NCBI GenBank assembly: GCA_963573305.1
Contig: OY754331.1
Coordinates: 7,350,868 to 7,414,867 of the forward strand
Reading direction: 5' to 3'
Source: Pyrrhosoma nymphula
Lineage: Eukaryota; Arthropoda; Insecta; Odonata; Coenagrionidae
Length of the DNA stretch: 64,000 bases
Shown here piece after piece: positions 23,595 to 35,416 of the stretch; within the stretch, counting starts at the first letter, position 1, and every line of letters begins with the position of its first letter. A program made the translations under genes and the position numbers. A model generated the notes under the pieces. That model was not told the origin of the DNA. It searched no databases and saw only the letters and a list, made by a program, of their open reading frames with translations.

Positions 23595-24684
23595 TCATTT
23601 GAAGGAGTTCCACCGAGTTACGCTAGAGACAGTGTCCTATATTAGGAATTTATTTTTCTATTTAATCGGGATAAAATCCTAGAGAAGTCTATTATTTTGT
23701 TGTACAATTAGTTTTATCCTACACTTAGTGAGTATAGTTAGTATATTTTAATCTTAGATTTTTTATCTAATTAAATCCAGTGAAAATAAAAATTAAAAAC
23801 ATTACGCAGAGGCTAAAGTGGCCAGCCATTTTTCATACATGTCAGACCCAATGAAAATGATTATGGCCTGAGTGTGGCGCGCTACGAGCAAGCAGAAATA
23901 AATAGCTACCGGCGTTTCGATTGCAGTTCTTTATTCAATTTAAATTATATTAATTTCAATGATTCGTTTAGTTATGTCGATATTTTTATTTCATAGTGTC
24001 CATTGTGACCTTCAGCTTCAATTGTTTAAATTGAGATACATAATTTTTTGCGTCAAAATCTAATAGGTTTGCTAGGTCAGTCGAAAACGTTTGTGGAAAA
24101 AATCAAAATAGTTTACGGTACATATCGTTGATGAGTTGATGGAATGGAATAGCGGTCTTGTACTATATTGGCCATTAAAATGTTTTGAATTGACACAACT
24201 TCATGGCTTCATAAAGCCACCATTTATTATTCTACGTGGTTAAAATGTAACATACCGCATGTCATGATTTTTCTTTAGAACTATAAAATTTTTTAGCATC
24301 TTGCATTAAGTTACAATGCCTTAATATCTGTATTATTCAATTGCATTGGGTGAATTAATAGTGGAAATAAAAATTTGAGATCACTGTGTGAAATGGCTCA
24401 GTCATGTCACTTCAGCTTCCAAATGAGTCACTGAACACTAATATTTTAACGTTTACAGTTGTTTAAAGTATTTACAGCTATACTTTAAAAGCCAAGCTGA
24501 AATACTGAAATAAGGGAGCCTCGTATGTATTTATGTCAATTTTCATACGGAGTTGAGATGATATGTCCGCAAATATATTATGAATACGGTAACAGAAATG
24601 TTTTGTGGAGTAAGTTGTCTCGTCCCAAGTAAAAATCATCAAATGATAACTGCCAAGTCGGGTTGCATTCTGGTTGGCTTAAAG
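23595..24684. other. AT-rich stretch without a supported gene
   Basis: I see nothing here beyond AT-rich sequence and short frames without domains. Confidence 0.6.
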
Positions 24685-25213
24685 GAGGCTCGGTGGTTTT
24701 ACTCAACTTAAGAGAACTTGATGAAACCTACTGGAAACATCAATTTGGTTGTCTTAAAGCTCCCTGATTTTTTTCAGAATTATATGCCGCAGATTTCTTA
24801 AGATATTTGAACGAGAAGTGGGATGAAGATACACGGGTTGTTATGGGAACGCAAGGCTTTATTAACCTTTTCTGATTATTCAATGTATAATAATTTATAT
24901 CATCGATAGAAAAATGTATGTGTTTTACAGATTTTTACTCCGAGCGCTTGAAGAAATCCCTCGCGCGCGTTGCAGATCGTGTGAAATTGGCACACCACGG
25001 TTAAAAGAACTTGAACGTGATGCATAACTTGCAGGATGCAGAAGAAAAGGCATAAGAACCCGTGTAATTTCATGCCCAATTCTCGATCAAATATCTTAAA
25101 CAACCTGCGGTAAATAATTCTGAAAATTTGCAGGTAGCTTTAGAACAATATTATTAATACTTTCAGGAAGTTTCATTGAATTTTATTAAGTTGGGTGAAA
25201 CCACCGAGACCTC
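24685..25213. mobile_element. Foldback element with arms of about 160 bp
   Basis: The left arm (24685-24845) and the reverse complement of the right arm (25053-25213) share a colinear series of words: CTCGGTGGTTT, CAACTTAA, TCTTAAAGCT or TCTAAAGCT, TTTTCAGAATTAT, CCGCAG, TTAAGATATTTGA, CGAGAA, ACACGGGTT. Identity is roughly 75-80 per cent by eye. The spacer of about 207 bases has no recognisable protein. Each arm contains a T-rich run ending in CAG before AATTAT, which resembles a splice acceptor. The arms may be two opposed copies of one repeat or an old foldback transposon. Confidence 0.7.
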
Positions 25214-27330
25214 CTTAAGACGATTTCAGGAGATTTCTATGTTTATGATTTCAGTTTTTGCGTTTTTTTCATCCAACTGAGAATGACGAATCAATTGCCT
25301 GGTCAAAGTATAATAAACGCAGGTACATATGCTTGAAGAAATGTTTAAAACATTCATCGGCTCATAACCTGTGTATTCAAAATCATCGGTGTGCTATGAC
25401 AACATCAAAATCAAATGGTGTTGCTCAGAGACGATTTGGTTGCTATGCAGATGTCGTTTTGAACAATAAAATGATTCACGAAGGAAAATTTGTCCAATTT
25501 TTTTCTATAACCCCTTTGGTGTACATCACGTTCGTTTTTTAATATAGAGTTTTAAGAAGAATTAAAAAAATAGATACACTCTATGGTTTCAGGCATTACT
25601 TTTTGGAAGTATTTTGTATCCATACTAAATAATATAAATGAATAAACTCTGTGGAAAAGTACTAAGTGTATTATTTACTATGGATACAAATATAGATGTT
25701 CAAAAATTCTACATCCTCTGTACTTATGTTATACCCAATAAAGTCGCTTCTTTTAAGTATCCGGGAAAGCATGAAAAAAAAACATCTGGCATCAGAATAA
25801 AACGTAAAGGCTGAAATTGGATATGGGAGTAACAAAATATGAAAATAAAAATCGCAAAATAAGGTACATATGGACTTAGCTATACCTATTTTCCTGAAAA
25901 GGTAAGGAATGATATGTAACTTTTAAAACACAAAAGCTGATCAGTAACTTCTTCTCGGGGACCATTTACAAGTTGATTCTTGTTGGTGGATTCACTTTTT
26001 TCCATTTGCTTGCTTGAAGTTGAAACAATCTCATTGGAATAAAAATGCTGTAGGGTATGCTTAAAACGCTTTGAAACACGCTATACGTTTCCTTTTAGCA
26101 TTTTTTTCACGATTATTCTATATATTAAGTTTTGCTACTCTTTAAAAAAAAAGAGGTTTCGTCGAATAATTGGAATATATCGGTTTGAGGTAGTTTTAGC
26201 GAGATATCACCTAATGCATAAATTTCAATGAATTCGGTCTCATTTTAAAGAAAACCATCTCACTTCTGCGTTGAAACCAAATTAGCAGCCAGATACCGTA
26301 CTGATTTTTGTGATATTTTTCAAAATGTACCTAGAAACCGTTTTCCATGGGACACGGTGCGCGGCCTAAGCACCCCAGAGAGTTTTCATTCAAACATGAG
26401 AAATTTCTAATGCATAGATCGCATCAGAAAGTTAACGGTATGTTTTTTGTTTGTTTTATCGACTATTATTAAAAAATAAATTTATTACTCACCGTACTAC
26501 ATTTAAAAAGTTAGCATAAAAATCTGCGGTTGTGAAGAAGTTTTAAGCGCACTGCGTGAAAAAATGAATTAGCTGCTTAAACTAAAAAAATAAGATTCGA
26601 ACATGGTCTCAATTATTCTTAGGGTAATTCCTTGCTCAAACTACCTTTTGTTAAGGAAATAATTCAAATATTTTAAATTACGTATTAAGAGTCAGAACTT
26701 CCATTTAAATTCATTAAATTAATTTCATTAAATGCATTAAAGTCATTGAAACTAGTAACTCACTGAGGAAGTGACCGAAAGAAATCTTGTAAGACTAAAC
26801 GGAAGCACGTGTGGACAGATTCCGAATTTCGCTTTTCAACTGTTGTTCTGACGTCTGAAATAAAGGCGCCTTTTAGAAACTTGTGGCGTAGTCATTCTGT
26901 AAACATTCAATTCAGCTATGAAGGATAAACATGTTCACAAGTCATGTCATGCGAGAAATTTCAATAAGGAAGAAGCTTAAATTTCTCAGAAAAATTCGAG
27001 TTAAATAGCTTTTACCTCTCTTGACTTACTGTGAAAATTTATTTCGTGAAAAGTAGGAAGTTGACTAATACTTTTGCATCCAAAATTTCAGAGGAAACAT
27101 CGTTTAGCGCAAGGTAAAGTGTCCTATACCGCCTAAATGCGAGAATTAGCTTCCCAAGTAGGAGGCGCTTTCTGATGTGTATTCAGATGTATGGATTCAT
27201 TTTGAACCACGAAATAGTTTGAATTGGAGAAACACTATTTAAAGTCTACTAATCTTCCTATCATTTGCGGCCGAAGCACTTGTTCTTAGATAAGTGAATC
27301 ATGACGGTGTTGCCGTTGACTAAAAGTTGG
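25214..27330. other. AT-rich stretch without a supported gene
   Basis: One 94-codon open frame (25258-25542, plus) has no recognisable motif. At 26763-26780 CTGAGGAAGTGACCGAAAG again shows a CTGA..hairpin-like..GAAA order, but it is too weak to call. I see nothing else. Confidence 0.5.
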
Positions 27331-28440
27331 TAAAAAATCGAATTCGTTTACCTGTCTCTCACGGGCACCAAGGCCTGCTGCACTCACGCAGGCCGTCTCC
27401 TGAATCCATTTCCTCCGCATTTATCGTCATTGGCCGTCACGTTGTCTCATGGTTCGTCTCTTCGTCGCATAGTGCGGGGCACTGCGGTTCAGGGTCGCCA
27501 CGGTATCTTCCGAGGGAGTGGGGCAGGGCAAGAGTCACCTTCCGTCGGGAGAAACGACATCCAACCAAACACGAGCGCCCAAACCGCTAGTCCACTCATC
27601 CTATCTCCTTCAGCAGCGGAGTTCTCACCCACCGTGCACCAACATTTGCCTTCTTCTCACCAGGCGTTCGTTCACTCACTTCACATGTCTCCGCGCGATT
27701 TTCTCTCCCTCCCAAGTTCTTCTTGCTTAGCACGTTCGTTATCCGCGAGATCACAGCTATCCAAGTGCTCCTCCGGCCTAAATCGTCCAAGTGAACTCTA
27801 ATCTGGAAGATAGGCCTTGGACAACCCTGCCGGTTGCCGCTGCCAACCACCCGTTCGCACTCGACGGAGATGAAGCTGCAGTCGGGAGGAGAACTTTGGA
27901 CGAGTGTCCACTTTATTTGTACACTTCAAAGAGTATCATGTCCCCGTGTGTTGTCCTCCCGCCGATGGTGGTGGTCGACCGGGAGGCGAGGCGTGTCTGT
28001 CAAAGAACGCCTCCGTGGTTCGGTTGGGCGGAGCGCTTGTGGAGGGTGTGGGAAGGGCAGGTGAGAGGGGCGGAGGGAGGCCCTGCGACGGAGCGGGAGG
28101 TGGGTTGGGGGCAGAGGCGATTAAGTGGACGCGGCGATGGGCAGCCGATGTGGAGGCGGGAGGAGTAGTAAGGGGAGCGGGGTGCATGCATGGTTTGGGG
28201 GGAGGGGGGTTGGGAGGGCGGGGTGGGGGGGGGAGGGGGCATCGGCCGAGGGCACACTCTGGTCTTGTCGTGATGTTGGTAGTGGTGGGGGGGGAGATAG
28301 AGGGGGGGGTGGAATGGGCTAGGTAGTGGGTTGCGCTGGCGGTTCGCAGTGGTTTCGTTTCTACCTCATCTCGATCGGTGAATTTACCTTTGGTGGAGTC
28401 AGCCTGAAGACGCCATAGATTTTCTAAAAAAGCGGCCAAT
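27330..28440. other. CpG- and G-rich block, possible promoter region
   Basis: The left half (27340-27960) is GC-rich with many CpG dinucleotides. The right half (28000-28330) is strongly G-rich on the plus strand, with runs of four or more G packed together around 28190-28310. Open frames of up to 167 codons occur on both strands but are proline- or glycine-rich and without domains. An unmethylated CpG-rich promoter or 5' exon would look like this. No TATA box, splice site or downstream exon can be tied to it. Confidence 0.4.
28190..28310 (+). other. G-quadruplex-prone G-run cluster
   Basis: The plus strand has a dense series of G runs of 4 to 9 bases separated by one to three other bases, for example GGGGGGAGGGGGG and GGGTGGGGGG. 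This satisfies the usual G-quadruplex pattern many times over. Whether it forms in the cell is unknown. Confidence 0.6.
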
Positions 28441-29640
28441 TGGATGAAATTGGCTCAAGCGTGAGGAATATGGAAATATCAGAGAAAATAATTTAAAATA
28501 AAATAATGCATTTTTGGATCAGGAGTAGAAAGTATTAGAGGTTATGGAAATTGTTTATAAAATCTACATCGAAAGCCGCCGTTGAACTACACTACAGAGG
28601 TATAGATACCTGTAAGCCTGTAATCTGTATGCCTAAAGATGCCGTAACTAGCGAATCCAAGTTGTATCAATAAACATATTTGTGGAGCTTATGAAGTTAT
28701 TTCTATCTGTTCACTATGCAGTGGTTCCACAAAGTAAAGCCGGAAAGTATTGAGTTTTTCACACTACAGAGAGTTTTGGTAGTTTTGTCATCTGAGCTTC
28801 AAATCATATTGCACATAATTCATAGGCCTTTACCTCTTCAATTGCTTCAAATTTTGTCTTAATTTGAACTTTGTCGTGATTTGCAAAATTGAAATTGGGC
28901 GGTTCATACCTGAAATATGGACTTAGTAGACTATAGGGCGATAAGAGTTGTGGTTGTGCTCCATCTGGTGGTGCGAAGGGAAGGCGACGGCGATGACACG
29001 AGAGCAGCACTCATTTTCCGCACTTTTTTGGTAAGCGGGAAAGTAGAGTCGCCACATGAACGCCACGGATGTTGGATTGTGACCCCCGACGCGCCGCCGT
29101 GTGGATCGTATGGGAGACACCTAGATGATGAGCGAGGGAAGTATTTTATCAATAAACAATGGTGAGCGAGAGGAGAATAAATTGTGCGCGATTGGCGTGG
29201 ACATGGTGGTGAATTATAGAGATTTGCGAAGTATGTGGTTTTACAACAGCCAAAAGGTTAAGAGCCCAAATCAAGTTTAATTCTTAATGAATGACCAATA
29301 TCCTCTGGGGGCGAGACATTCTGGATAGAAGGAAGTTCTCTGAAAGTGAAAAATGTAGGGATTTGCATGGCGTGCTCCTACATCGTGCCAAATAAACATT
29401 TAGCATGATTAATCAGTTGGAGAGAGTATAACGGATGGCTGGAGTTACGTCCGCATTTGGCAATCTTCTATATTAAAAATAATGTAATATTATCTTTGAA
29501 GAACATCAGAGTGATGCTTTCTCGTGAAACTTTCTGAGCTGCCCGATGCTCTTCACCCTCATGTATTAGCAGCTGCCACATCATGCGTGATGCATCCTCA
29601 CGTACACGTTCGACATGCTACTACCAAGGTGTGGCATATT
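28440..29640. other. Stretch without a supported gene
   Basis: A slightly GC-rich part at 28920-29130 has short overlapping frames without domains. I see nothing else. Confidence 0.55.
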
Positions 29641-29653
29641 TGTGACCAAATTA

Positions 29654-29740
29654 TCTACTTCTACATCTACATCTACGAAGTACCGTGCAAGCCACCACTA
29701 GGATGTGTGGCACGGGGTGATTCCACACCAGGCATGCAGG
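29654..29740 (-). mobile_element. 3' tail of a CR1-like LINE
   Basis: On the minus strand the sequence reads CCACACATCCTAGTGGTGG, then GCTTGCACGGTA, then TAGATGTAGATGTAGAAGTAG. The other CR1-like relics in this window (52.4, 47.2 and 33.8 kb) end with the same layout: a short palindrome around CCACAC...GGTGG, then GGGTAGTATGT and a TAGATG repeat. This piece is only the 3' untranslated end; no coding part can be followed upstream. Confidence 0.65.
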
Positions 29741-30500
29741 ACTCGTCCCAGCACAAGTCAGAACCTCGCACGTTCCTCCGGCCACTAAGCGAGATTAATA
29801 ATGCAGTCAGGAGAACTGCGCTGTCAAACCAGAAACTGGTAGAGTGCTACGTCGACAAACATGCTAACATGCAGTACACTCGTTATGAGACGACTGCTGG
29901 TTAACATTACTAATACTGTAAATTTGTGAATACTGCGTCATACTACTTCATTCCGGAAAACAAAATAATTCCGGACATTTCAAATGGGGTGAAGTGTTAG
30001 TAATGATGTTATGTTATTAAACACAAGTAACAAGTTTACTCTCTATTACCTTATTCTTGCACCTGTAGAACGGGCAAATCTAAATATTACAAATCTATAC
30101 CAACTATTATGATCTCTAATATAACGCAGAAAAATGACATCCTCTGATGTGAAATTTTATTATTTTATTGAAGTCTTTTTCTTAGCAATTATGTTTTTAG
30201 GAGAGAAAGATGAAAAGAAGCAACAGCAGACACAGATTTATGTCAGTGCTTAAAACGCTCTAGGAGTGGTGCTGGTACATAATATTGCTCTCAACCTGGT
30301 ACTCTAATTGTTTAATTAGCCTGACTCACACGGGAGTGCACCGATGCATTGTAATAACGCGTGCGTAATGCGCGAGCAGGATCGCTCGAGGATGGAGCTG
30401 CGGCAAATGTTTGAGCATATGTTTGAAAACCCATTCCAGATTCCATTTGAGTGTGGTAGTTTTAAGGCGCGACTACGAATGCATGTGGCATTGTGCACCT
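29740..30500. other. Stretch without a supported gene
   Basis: AT-rich sequence with one 126-codon frame overlapping the LINE tail on the opposite strand, without a recognised domain. I see nothing else. Confidence 0.5.
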
Positions 30501-30559
30501 CGTGACATTAATGTTTGATCTCTGTTTTTTTTCTTTTATCGCCCGTGACGAATGCGTTT

Positions 30560-30950
30560 GGCTCCCTCTGCTCGGGGATGGCTCGAGAGTGTTGCGAATC
30601 AGAGTCCAACTGATGAGGGATGAGGAGGGGGGGGGGGCGGCGAGGAAGGGGGCGAGGCTGGTCGTTCGCCCCGGGCGCGCGGGGGAGGGGCGCCACGCGA
30701 GGGAAAGAAAACGCGCGCGCTCGCCGCTCGCGCATCAATCGGGTGCCGAGCGGCGAGGCGAACGATGGGTCCACGCCCGCTCCCCGTCCGTCTGGGGGTG
30801 CAGCAATCTGTGGCCAAACACCCTCACTCGGCGTCCGTGCTTGTCGGAGGCGTGGTCGCCTTAGCAATCGTCTCTTCACGCGAGGCTCCAGCCCAGCTTC
30901 CCTCGGGATCTCTCCATTAGATCCCTCACCACGACCCTCGGACACCCTCT
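30560..30950. other. CpG-dense island
   Basis: About 390 bases with very high GC and many CpGs, including CCGGGCGCGCGGG and ACGCGCGCGCTCGCCGCTCG. A 12-base G run lies at about 30628-30639. Frames of 123 to 218 codons on both strands are arginine/proline-rich and have no domain. It is a candidate CpG-type promoter. It directly abuts a tRNA-derived SINE, so part of it could also be transposon sequence. Confidence 0.4.
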
Positions 30951-30959
30951 GCTCAGTCC

Positions 30960-31165
30960 GTGCCTTGGTGCACGGGTTCGTGTGGTGTCTAGAGTGCTGG
31001 ACCCCGAAGGCTCGGGTTTCAATCCCGGAGGAAATTTCAGTGGAGTGCAAATCCCTAGTCGGGTGATCTGAGGAGAGACCGTTCAAGTACCGTACCACGT
31101 CCATTGGATGGGACTTAATAACCTTGGTCCTCTTTATACACACGAAGAGGAACAACGTCTCCATC
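30960..31165 (+). mobile_element. tRNA-derived SINE
   Basis: A polymerase III A-box-like segment (TGGTGTCTAGAGTGCTGG, 30983-31000) is followed by a B box inside a T-arm-like palindrome (CTCGGGTTTCAATCCCGGAG, 31011-31030), at tRNA-like spacing. A SINE body follows, running through GGATGGGACTTAATAACC to about 31165. The acceptor stem and anticodon arm do not fold as in a functional tRNA. SINEs rely on a partner LINE for mobility; which one is unknown. Confidence 0.7.
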
Positions 31166-33320
31166 TTTACTCCATTCCCCGAATATTAATTTCAATATTA
31201 ATTCACCTGCGTAGCCATTCTGAAAAAAGCGTTGATTTATTGTCAGTTATTTCGCATGTTTTATAATCGCATAATGGTACACGCTTTGCCAGGATGCAGA
31301 AGTGGAAGCCATCAACGAATCGTGGAGACTATATATATTATCCACATCCGTATTCTTTGCTTCATATCAATGGTTAAATCTGTGACATTTTTCAAAGGAA
31401 GAGTGGTGATATCAGATGTTTTTTTTCAACGTGGGCTTGGCCCTTTTTCTGTGTAGCATCAATTATCAACTCCTATTATACTGAAAACACTAATTCAGAT
31501 TAGTAGTGGAAAACTAAGTGAGCAAAGTATTATTTATCAAGCGCGAGCGTTATTCTAACTTTACAAAATTCGCCATCGATTCCGTCATACGCATCATTGG
31601 ATGTCGCAGATGAGAGCGAGCTAGTACGAACTCCAGTCTTCATTCTTTATTAGACTTGTTGTGAGGAGATTGGAGGGGTACATTAACTTCACCTCTTACT
31701 ACCATAACCCAGAAAGTTCTTTTCAACAAGTTAGCAAACGATCCCCGTGTGCCGCTATTGCAAGCAATGTGGAGGACAATAACCCTTAATGACGGAAGAA
31801 TACTAGTAAACTCTTGATAGATATTCAGGACATACTTGCCGAGTAATGCCTTAGGCATAAGGTATACAATCACGGATTTCATACTTTTTTTTCAACAACA
31901 AATCTGGTGTAGAAGTATTGATTTAACTGATTATGCCCTTGATAATGACGCAGTTTGACGAAATTCGTCAAGAAATAAACTTATTACTTGTGGAAAACTG
32001 CAACATCTTTATTTTACCTCCATCATGGAATAGTTCCGCCCCTTTAGCCCTCAATTGTCACTTTATATTACGAATGGAAATTATTCATTTGGAAATCCGC
32101 ATTCTGAGAGCCTCATCAAGTCACGGTTTTGTCATTTTGTTGATCTCTCTAAACGGATCCCGAGATAAAAGCGACTAATTGGCATCAAAGAAGTTTGAGT
32201 AATTTCAAGTAGTTATCTGTCTCCCTAAAACAAATTCATTCATTTGAGTCGCACCACCTTGCTTGTTAGCTTCTCGGATGGGAGGATTTGAAGGTTTTAA
32301 CACCACTTATGTCCTTGGCTTATCTCTCAATTTCTATGGGTTACAACCGATATCGTTGAATTATCATTTCAACGGTTTCATTAATGCTCCAACCGAAGAA
32401 CGTGTTTAGGTCGAAGTGCTCGCACGTTGCTTTGAATACATTCCTTTTCACAAATGCACGGAAAGAGATCCAAGCAGAGCAGAACAGTGACAAACAGCGC
32501 TGAAGAATAACTGAAAGGCACTTGCTGAAATGGCAACATTGGAGCATAGACTTGGAGACCGAAAACCGAAGTCACGATGAGCCAACACGCGAGGACACGA
32601 AGAGATGGACGGACGAAAATAGTGGAAACTTTAAGCTCCTTTATTTCTGTAATTCTTTTTTATCTTACTTTTAAAGGGCATACGTTTGCGGTATTTATGG
32701 ATTTGTATCATCGTGTGCGTCATTACGTAAAATGCATATATCATGATATCTGGATACCATGCTAACATTGCAAGTCTATACTATCGCATCTATGTGCGTC
32801 GTCAATTAAAATGCTATCACTATATCTGAATGTCATAGTTACATGGGAAGTCTATGTTTTCGCATAAATTGGGTTCTGTCTTTATCTTAAATACACTTTT
32901 AATAAACCATGGTAAAAAGTAAAAATTTTCACTTTTTTGAATCATGGAATACGTCCCATCATGCAGTTGAATCAAGAGGAAATAATTACTCCCTTGCCAC
33001 CACCGCCGTGGCCGGCCCTAGTTTTCAAGTTTCGTTCCTCGCACTCAATCGGCGGACTTAGGCGCTCTGAAGTTAGATGGCGCAAGAAAAAGGGTAATGC
33101 CATGGTATGACCCGTGGAGATTCAGCGGAAATTGACTGCCTGTCATAAGATACAAGCCCTTTCGAGCCTTCGGAACCCATCGTAGTATGTGGTACATGTG
33201 ATATTTAAAAGTCAAATGAGCGGCGTTCGGCCCAAGCCAAGGACAACCGTTCGCACTACTCCCACGGCCTCCTCTCCCAACACATTTCCTCTCCTCTCTC
33301 TCTCCAGACAAAAAGGGAAG
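31165..33320. other. AT-rich stretch without a supported gene
   Basis: Only short open frames without domains. I see no RNA gene or clear repeat. Confidence 0.55.
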
Positions 33321-33324
33321 AGCT

Positions 33325-33850
33325 ACTTCGCTCCAGTTAGGCCACATCTCGAATGCCCCGCGATCATGCCGGTCCTTCCCCGCACAGATAGATTTAATTC
33401 GCGCATTAAGCAAAATACCAAGGAATGCCGCACCCTTTCCTTAAAGAAAACTGCTACGGGAGAACGGAGATGCTAACACTCCTGATGGAAGGAATGGGTT
33501 GGCAGCCGCTATAGATTCGGTGGCGACTCGTCAGACTTAGATTACTTGAAACACTCAGATGACATGTGTTTCATGATGAAACGAGAGATATGATATGATC
33601 TGTTTCTCTAGAGCTGACAGAAGCGACAGAATGAGGAAGAGAAACAGCCGAACTGATAGGTAGAAACATTTATTCTTTCCACGCACCATTAATAATGGCT
33701 ACAGCAATCAGTGAGACTGTAACATTTATGCATTTCACTATCATTCTTTCCCGATTCTCAGTCCTTTTCCCCATGCCATCCCCTTTTCATAGCTCGACTA
33801 CACCAGCCACACGACACTTCGGTTGCTAGCAGGGTAGTATGTGGAATTAG
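33325..33850 (+). pseudogene. CR1/Jockey-like LINE C-terminal relic
   Basis: Across several frames the translation reads VRPHLECP, then NCYGRTEMLTLLMEGMGWQP, then RLVRLRLLE, then RADRSDRMRK, then KHLFFPRTIN. These blocks correspond in order to the C-terminus of CR1/Jockey-clade LINE proteins, with the well-known RTD..(F)FPRTI..N ending. The 52-kb copy has the same blocks. The 3' end carries CCACACGAC and GGGTAGTATGT as in the other copies. Stops and frameshifts make it non-functional, and the endonuclease and catalytic core are absent (5' truncation). Confidence 0.8.
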
Positions 33851-34560
33851 ATTCGGTCGTAAAAGACTAGAAACTGCTACTTTCCTTCATAGTGTTGAAG
33901 GTTCTGGATTTTAGAAGGAGTAAAGTTACTTTTAGTGCTCCTTTGAGATTATCCCCCTCGTTCAAGAGAATTTTCAATTTCATAGAGTGAGATAGAAGAG
34001 CTCTTTTTAACAAATTTAGCAGGGATAATGGGACCCTGGTAAATGTGTAAAAAGCTCAATCTACTATGATGCAGATTGAGACTAATTACCAAATAATGTC
34101 CATTATGTTATTTCCGAAAGTAGAGCAAAGTCTTTGGGAAATTTTACTCGTATCCAAAGTTTTGTGAAAGCCCTAGTATTTTCATATTTATACTATTGCG
34201 TTTTCTTATTTTTTGACTCTACAAAGATGCCTATTATTTTCAGGTTTCCTGCTGCCATAATATTTTGCCAAAGTTAATTCTCATCTGCTGAATTAACCTG
34301 TTTTTCAATCTTATATTCTCATCTAAACTACCTTATTCTAATCTGTCTTGGTCCTTTTAAGTTTATAAAGATTATAAATTCATTCTACCTTCGTATAAAA
34401 AAAGAAAATTGTATCTTAGTGCACTGACAGTTTAAAGGAAACACTTTGCTATTTAATAATGGGATAAAATCAACTACAAATTGCTTCCCGGTAATTTTGC
34501 CAACAATAAGGTGAGGACATACACGACTACCATGTACTTGTTGAACATCTTTTTTTAGCC
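33850..34560. other. AT-rich stretch without a supported gene
   Basis: I see nothing here except short frames without domains. Confidence 0.6.
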
Positions 34561-34694
34561 ATGATAGAAAACAACTTGGTTTTAATCCACACAATTTATT
34601 ACATACGGACCCGGGTTTCAGCAACTTACACCTGGTGCCATCTTCAGGTAACAAATTTCACAGGTGGCCGGGTATATATATGGTTGAAGGTGGG
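34561..34694 (-). repeat. Penelope terminal repeat, inverted copy
   Basis: Reverse-complement copy of 35323-35454, about 88 per cent identical by eye. Read on the minus strand it has AATTTGTTAC, CTGAAGA, a 21-base insert, GAAACCCGGGTC, and then GTAATAAATT a few bases later. CTGANGA plus GAAA is the hammerhead core. ACCC/GGGT forms a palindromic helix III followed by the cleavage-type triplet GTC. AATTTGTTAC can pair with GTAATAAATT to make an outer helix I. Helix II is poorly paired in this copy. Hammerheads are known in Penelope-like terminal repeats, so this is a good candidate, possibly decayed. Confidence 0.6.
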
Positions 34695-34702
34695 GAGGAG
34701 TT

Positions 34703-35416
34703 AGTTATAATAAAGAACTTGCAACGATCTACGTAATAGCCAAAAGGAATGGATTCGATAAGAAGTGTATAAAGAAATTGGTTGATAAAGCAGCTAAACA
34801 AAAATCCATTAACTTCCTCACATCTCTTTCCTCCGGGAAAGATAAAAAGAAAAATTGGTATGCCCTCCCATTTTTTCCAAAAATTTCAAATAAACTCATA
34901 AAACTGTCTGACGAAACAGCCGGTGTGTCATTCAGAAACCCCCACTCTCTGTCTAAAATAATTTTTAATGTGAAGGACAGGTATTCAGATGCGGACAGAA
35001 GTGAGGTGTACAAACTTAAATGTGATGACTGTGACTCCGTGTATGTTGGTCAAACGGGGCGAAAATTTAAGGACAGGGTGAAAGAACATATGAATTGCTT
35101 TATTAACGGTACTGGTAATTCATATTTTGCGGAGAATTTATGTAATTTTAAACATTTTAGTGATATTAATTTTGAAATTTTACATTTTAATGGCATAGGT
35201 GCCAAATTAGATTTCTTAGAACAATTTGAAATTGTTAATAGCCCGCGTATGTTATGTGATGATCAATTGTTCCCATCTCATTCCCCCCTTTCCATGCTGC
35301 CCAACCCATTTGTTCCCCACCACCCCACCTTCAACCGTATATATACCCACACCTGTGAAATTTGTTACCTGAAGATGGCACGAAGTGTAAGTTGCTGTAA
35401 CCCGGATGGTATATAA
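34703..35416 (+). pseudogene. GIY-YIG endonuclease region of a Penelope-like element
   Basis: The frame is open from about 34703 to a stop at 35416, with no ATG near its start because the reverse transcriptase in front is lost. Counting from 34778, the connector is residues 1-70. The endonuclease begins with VYKLKCDDCDSVYVGQTGR (residues 77-95), where the two cysteines form the zinc-binding pair typical of Penelope endonucleases. It continues with GRKFKDRVKEH (94-104), carrying the conserved arginine and histidine, and LDFLEQFEI (144-152) with the likely catalytic glutamate. The last 30 codons run into the terminal repeat. The domain itself is intact, unusual among the relics here. The enzyme would nick target DNA for priming, but no reverse transcriptase is left. 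Confidence 0.9.

Noticed and set aside
27936..28439. 167-codon proline-rich frame on the minus strand
   Set aside because: It is the complement of G-runs; repetitive proline stretches with no domain.
30508..31164. 218-codon open frame on the minus strand
   Set aside because: It runs across a CpG-dense island and straight through a tRNA-derived SINE, so it is not a gene.
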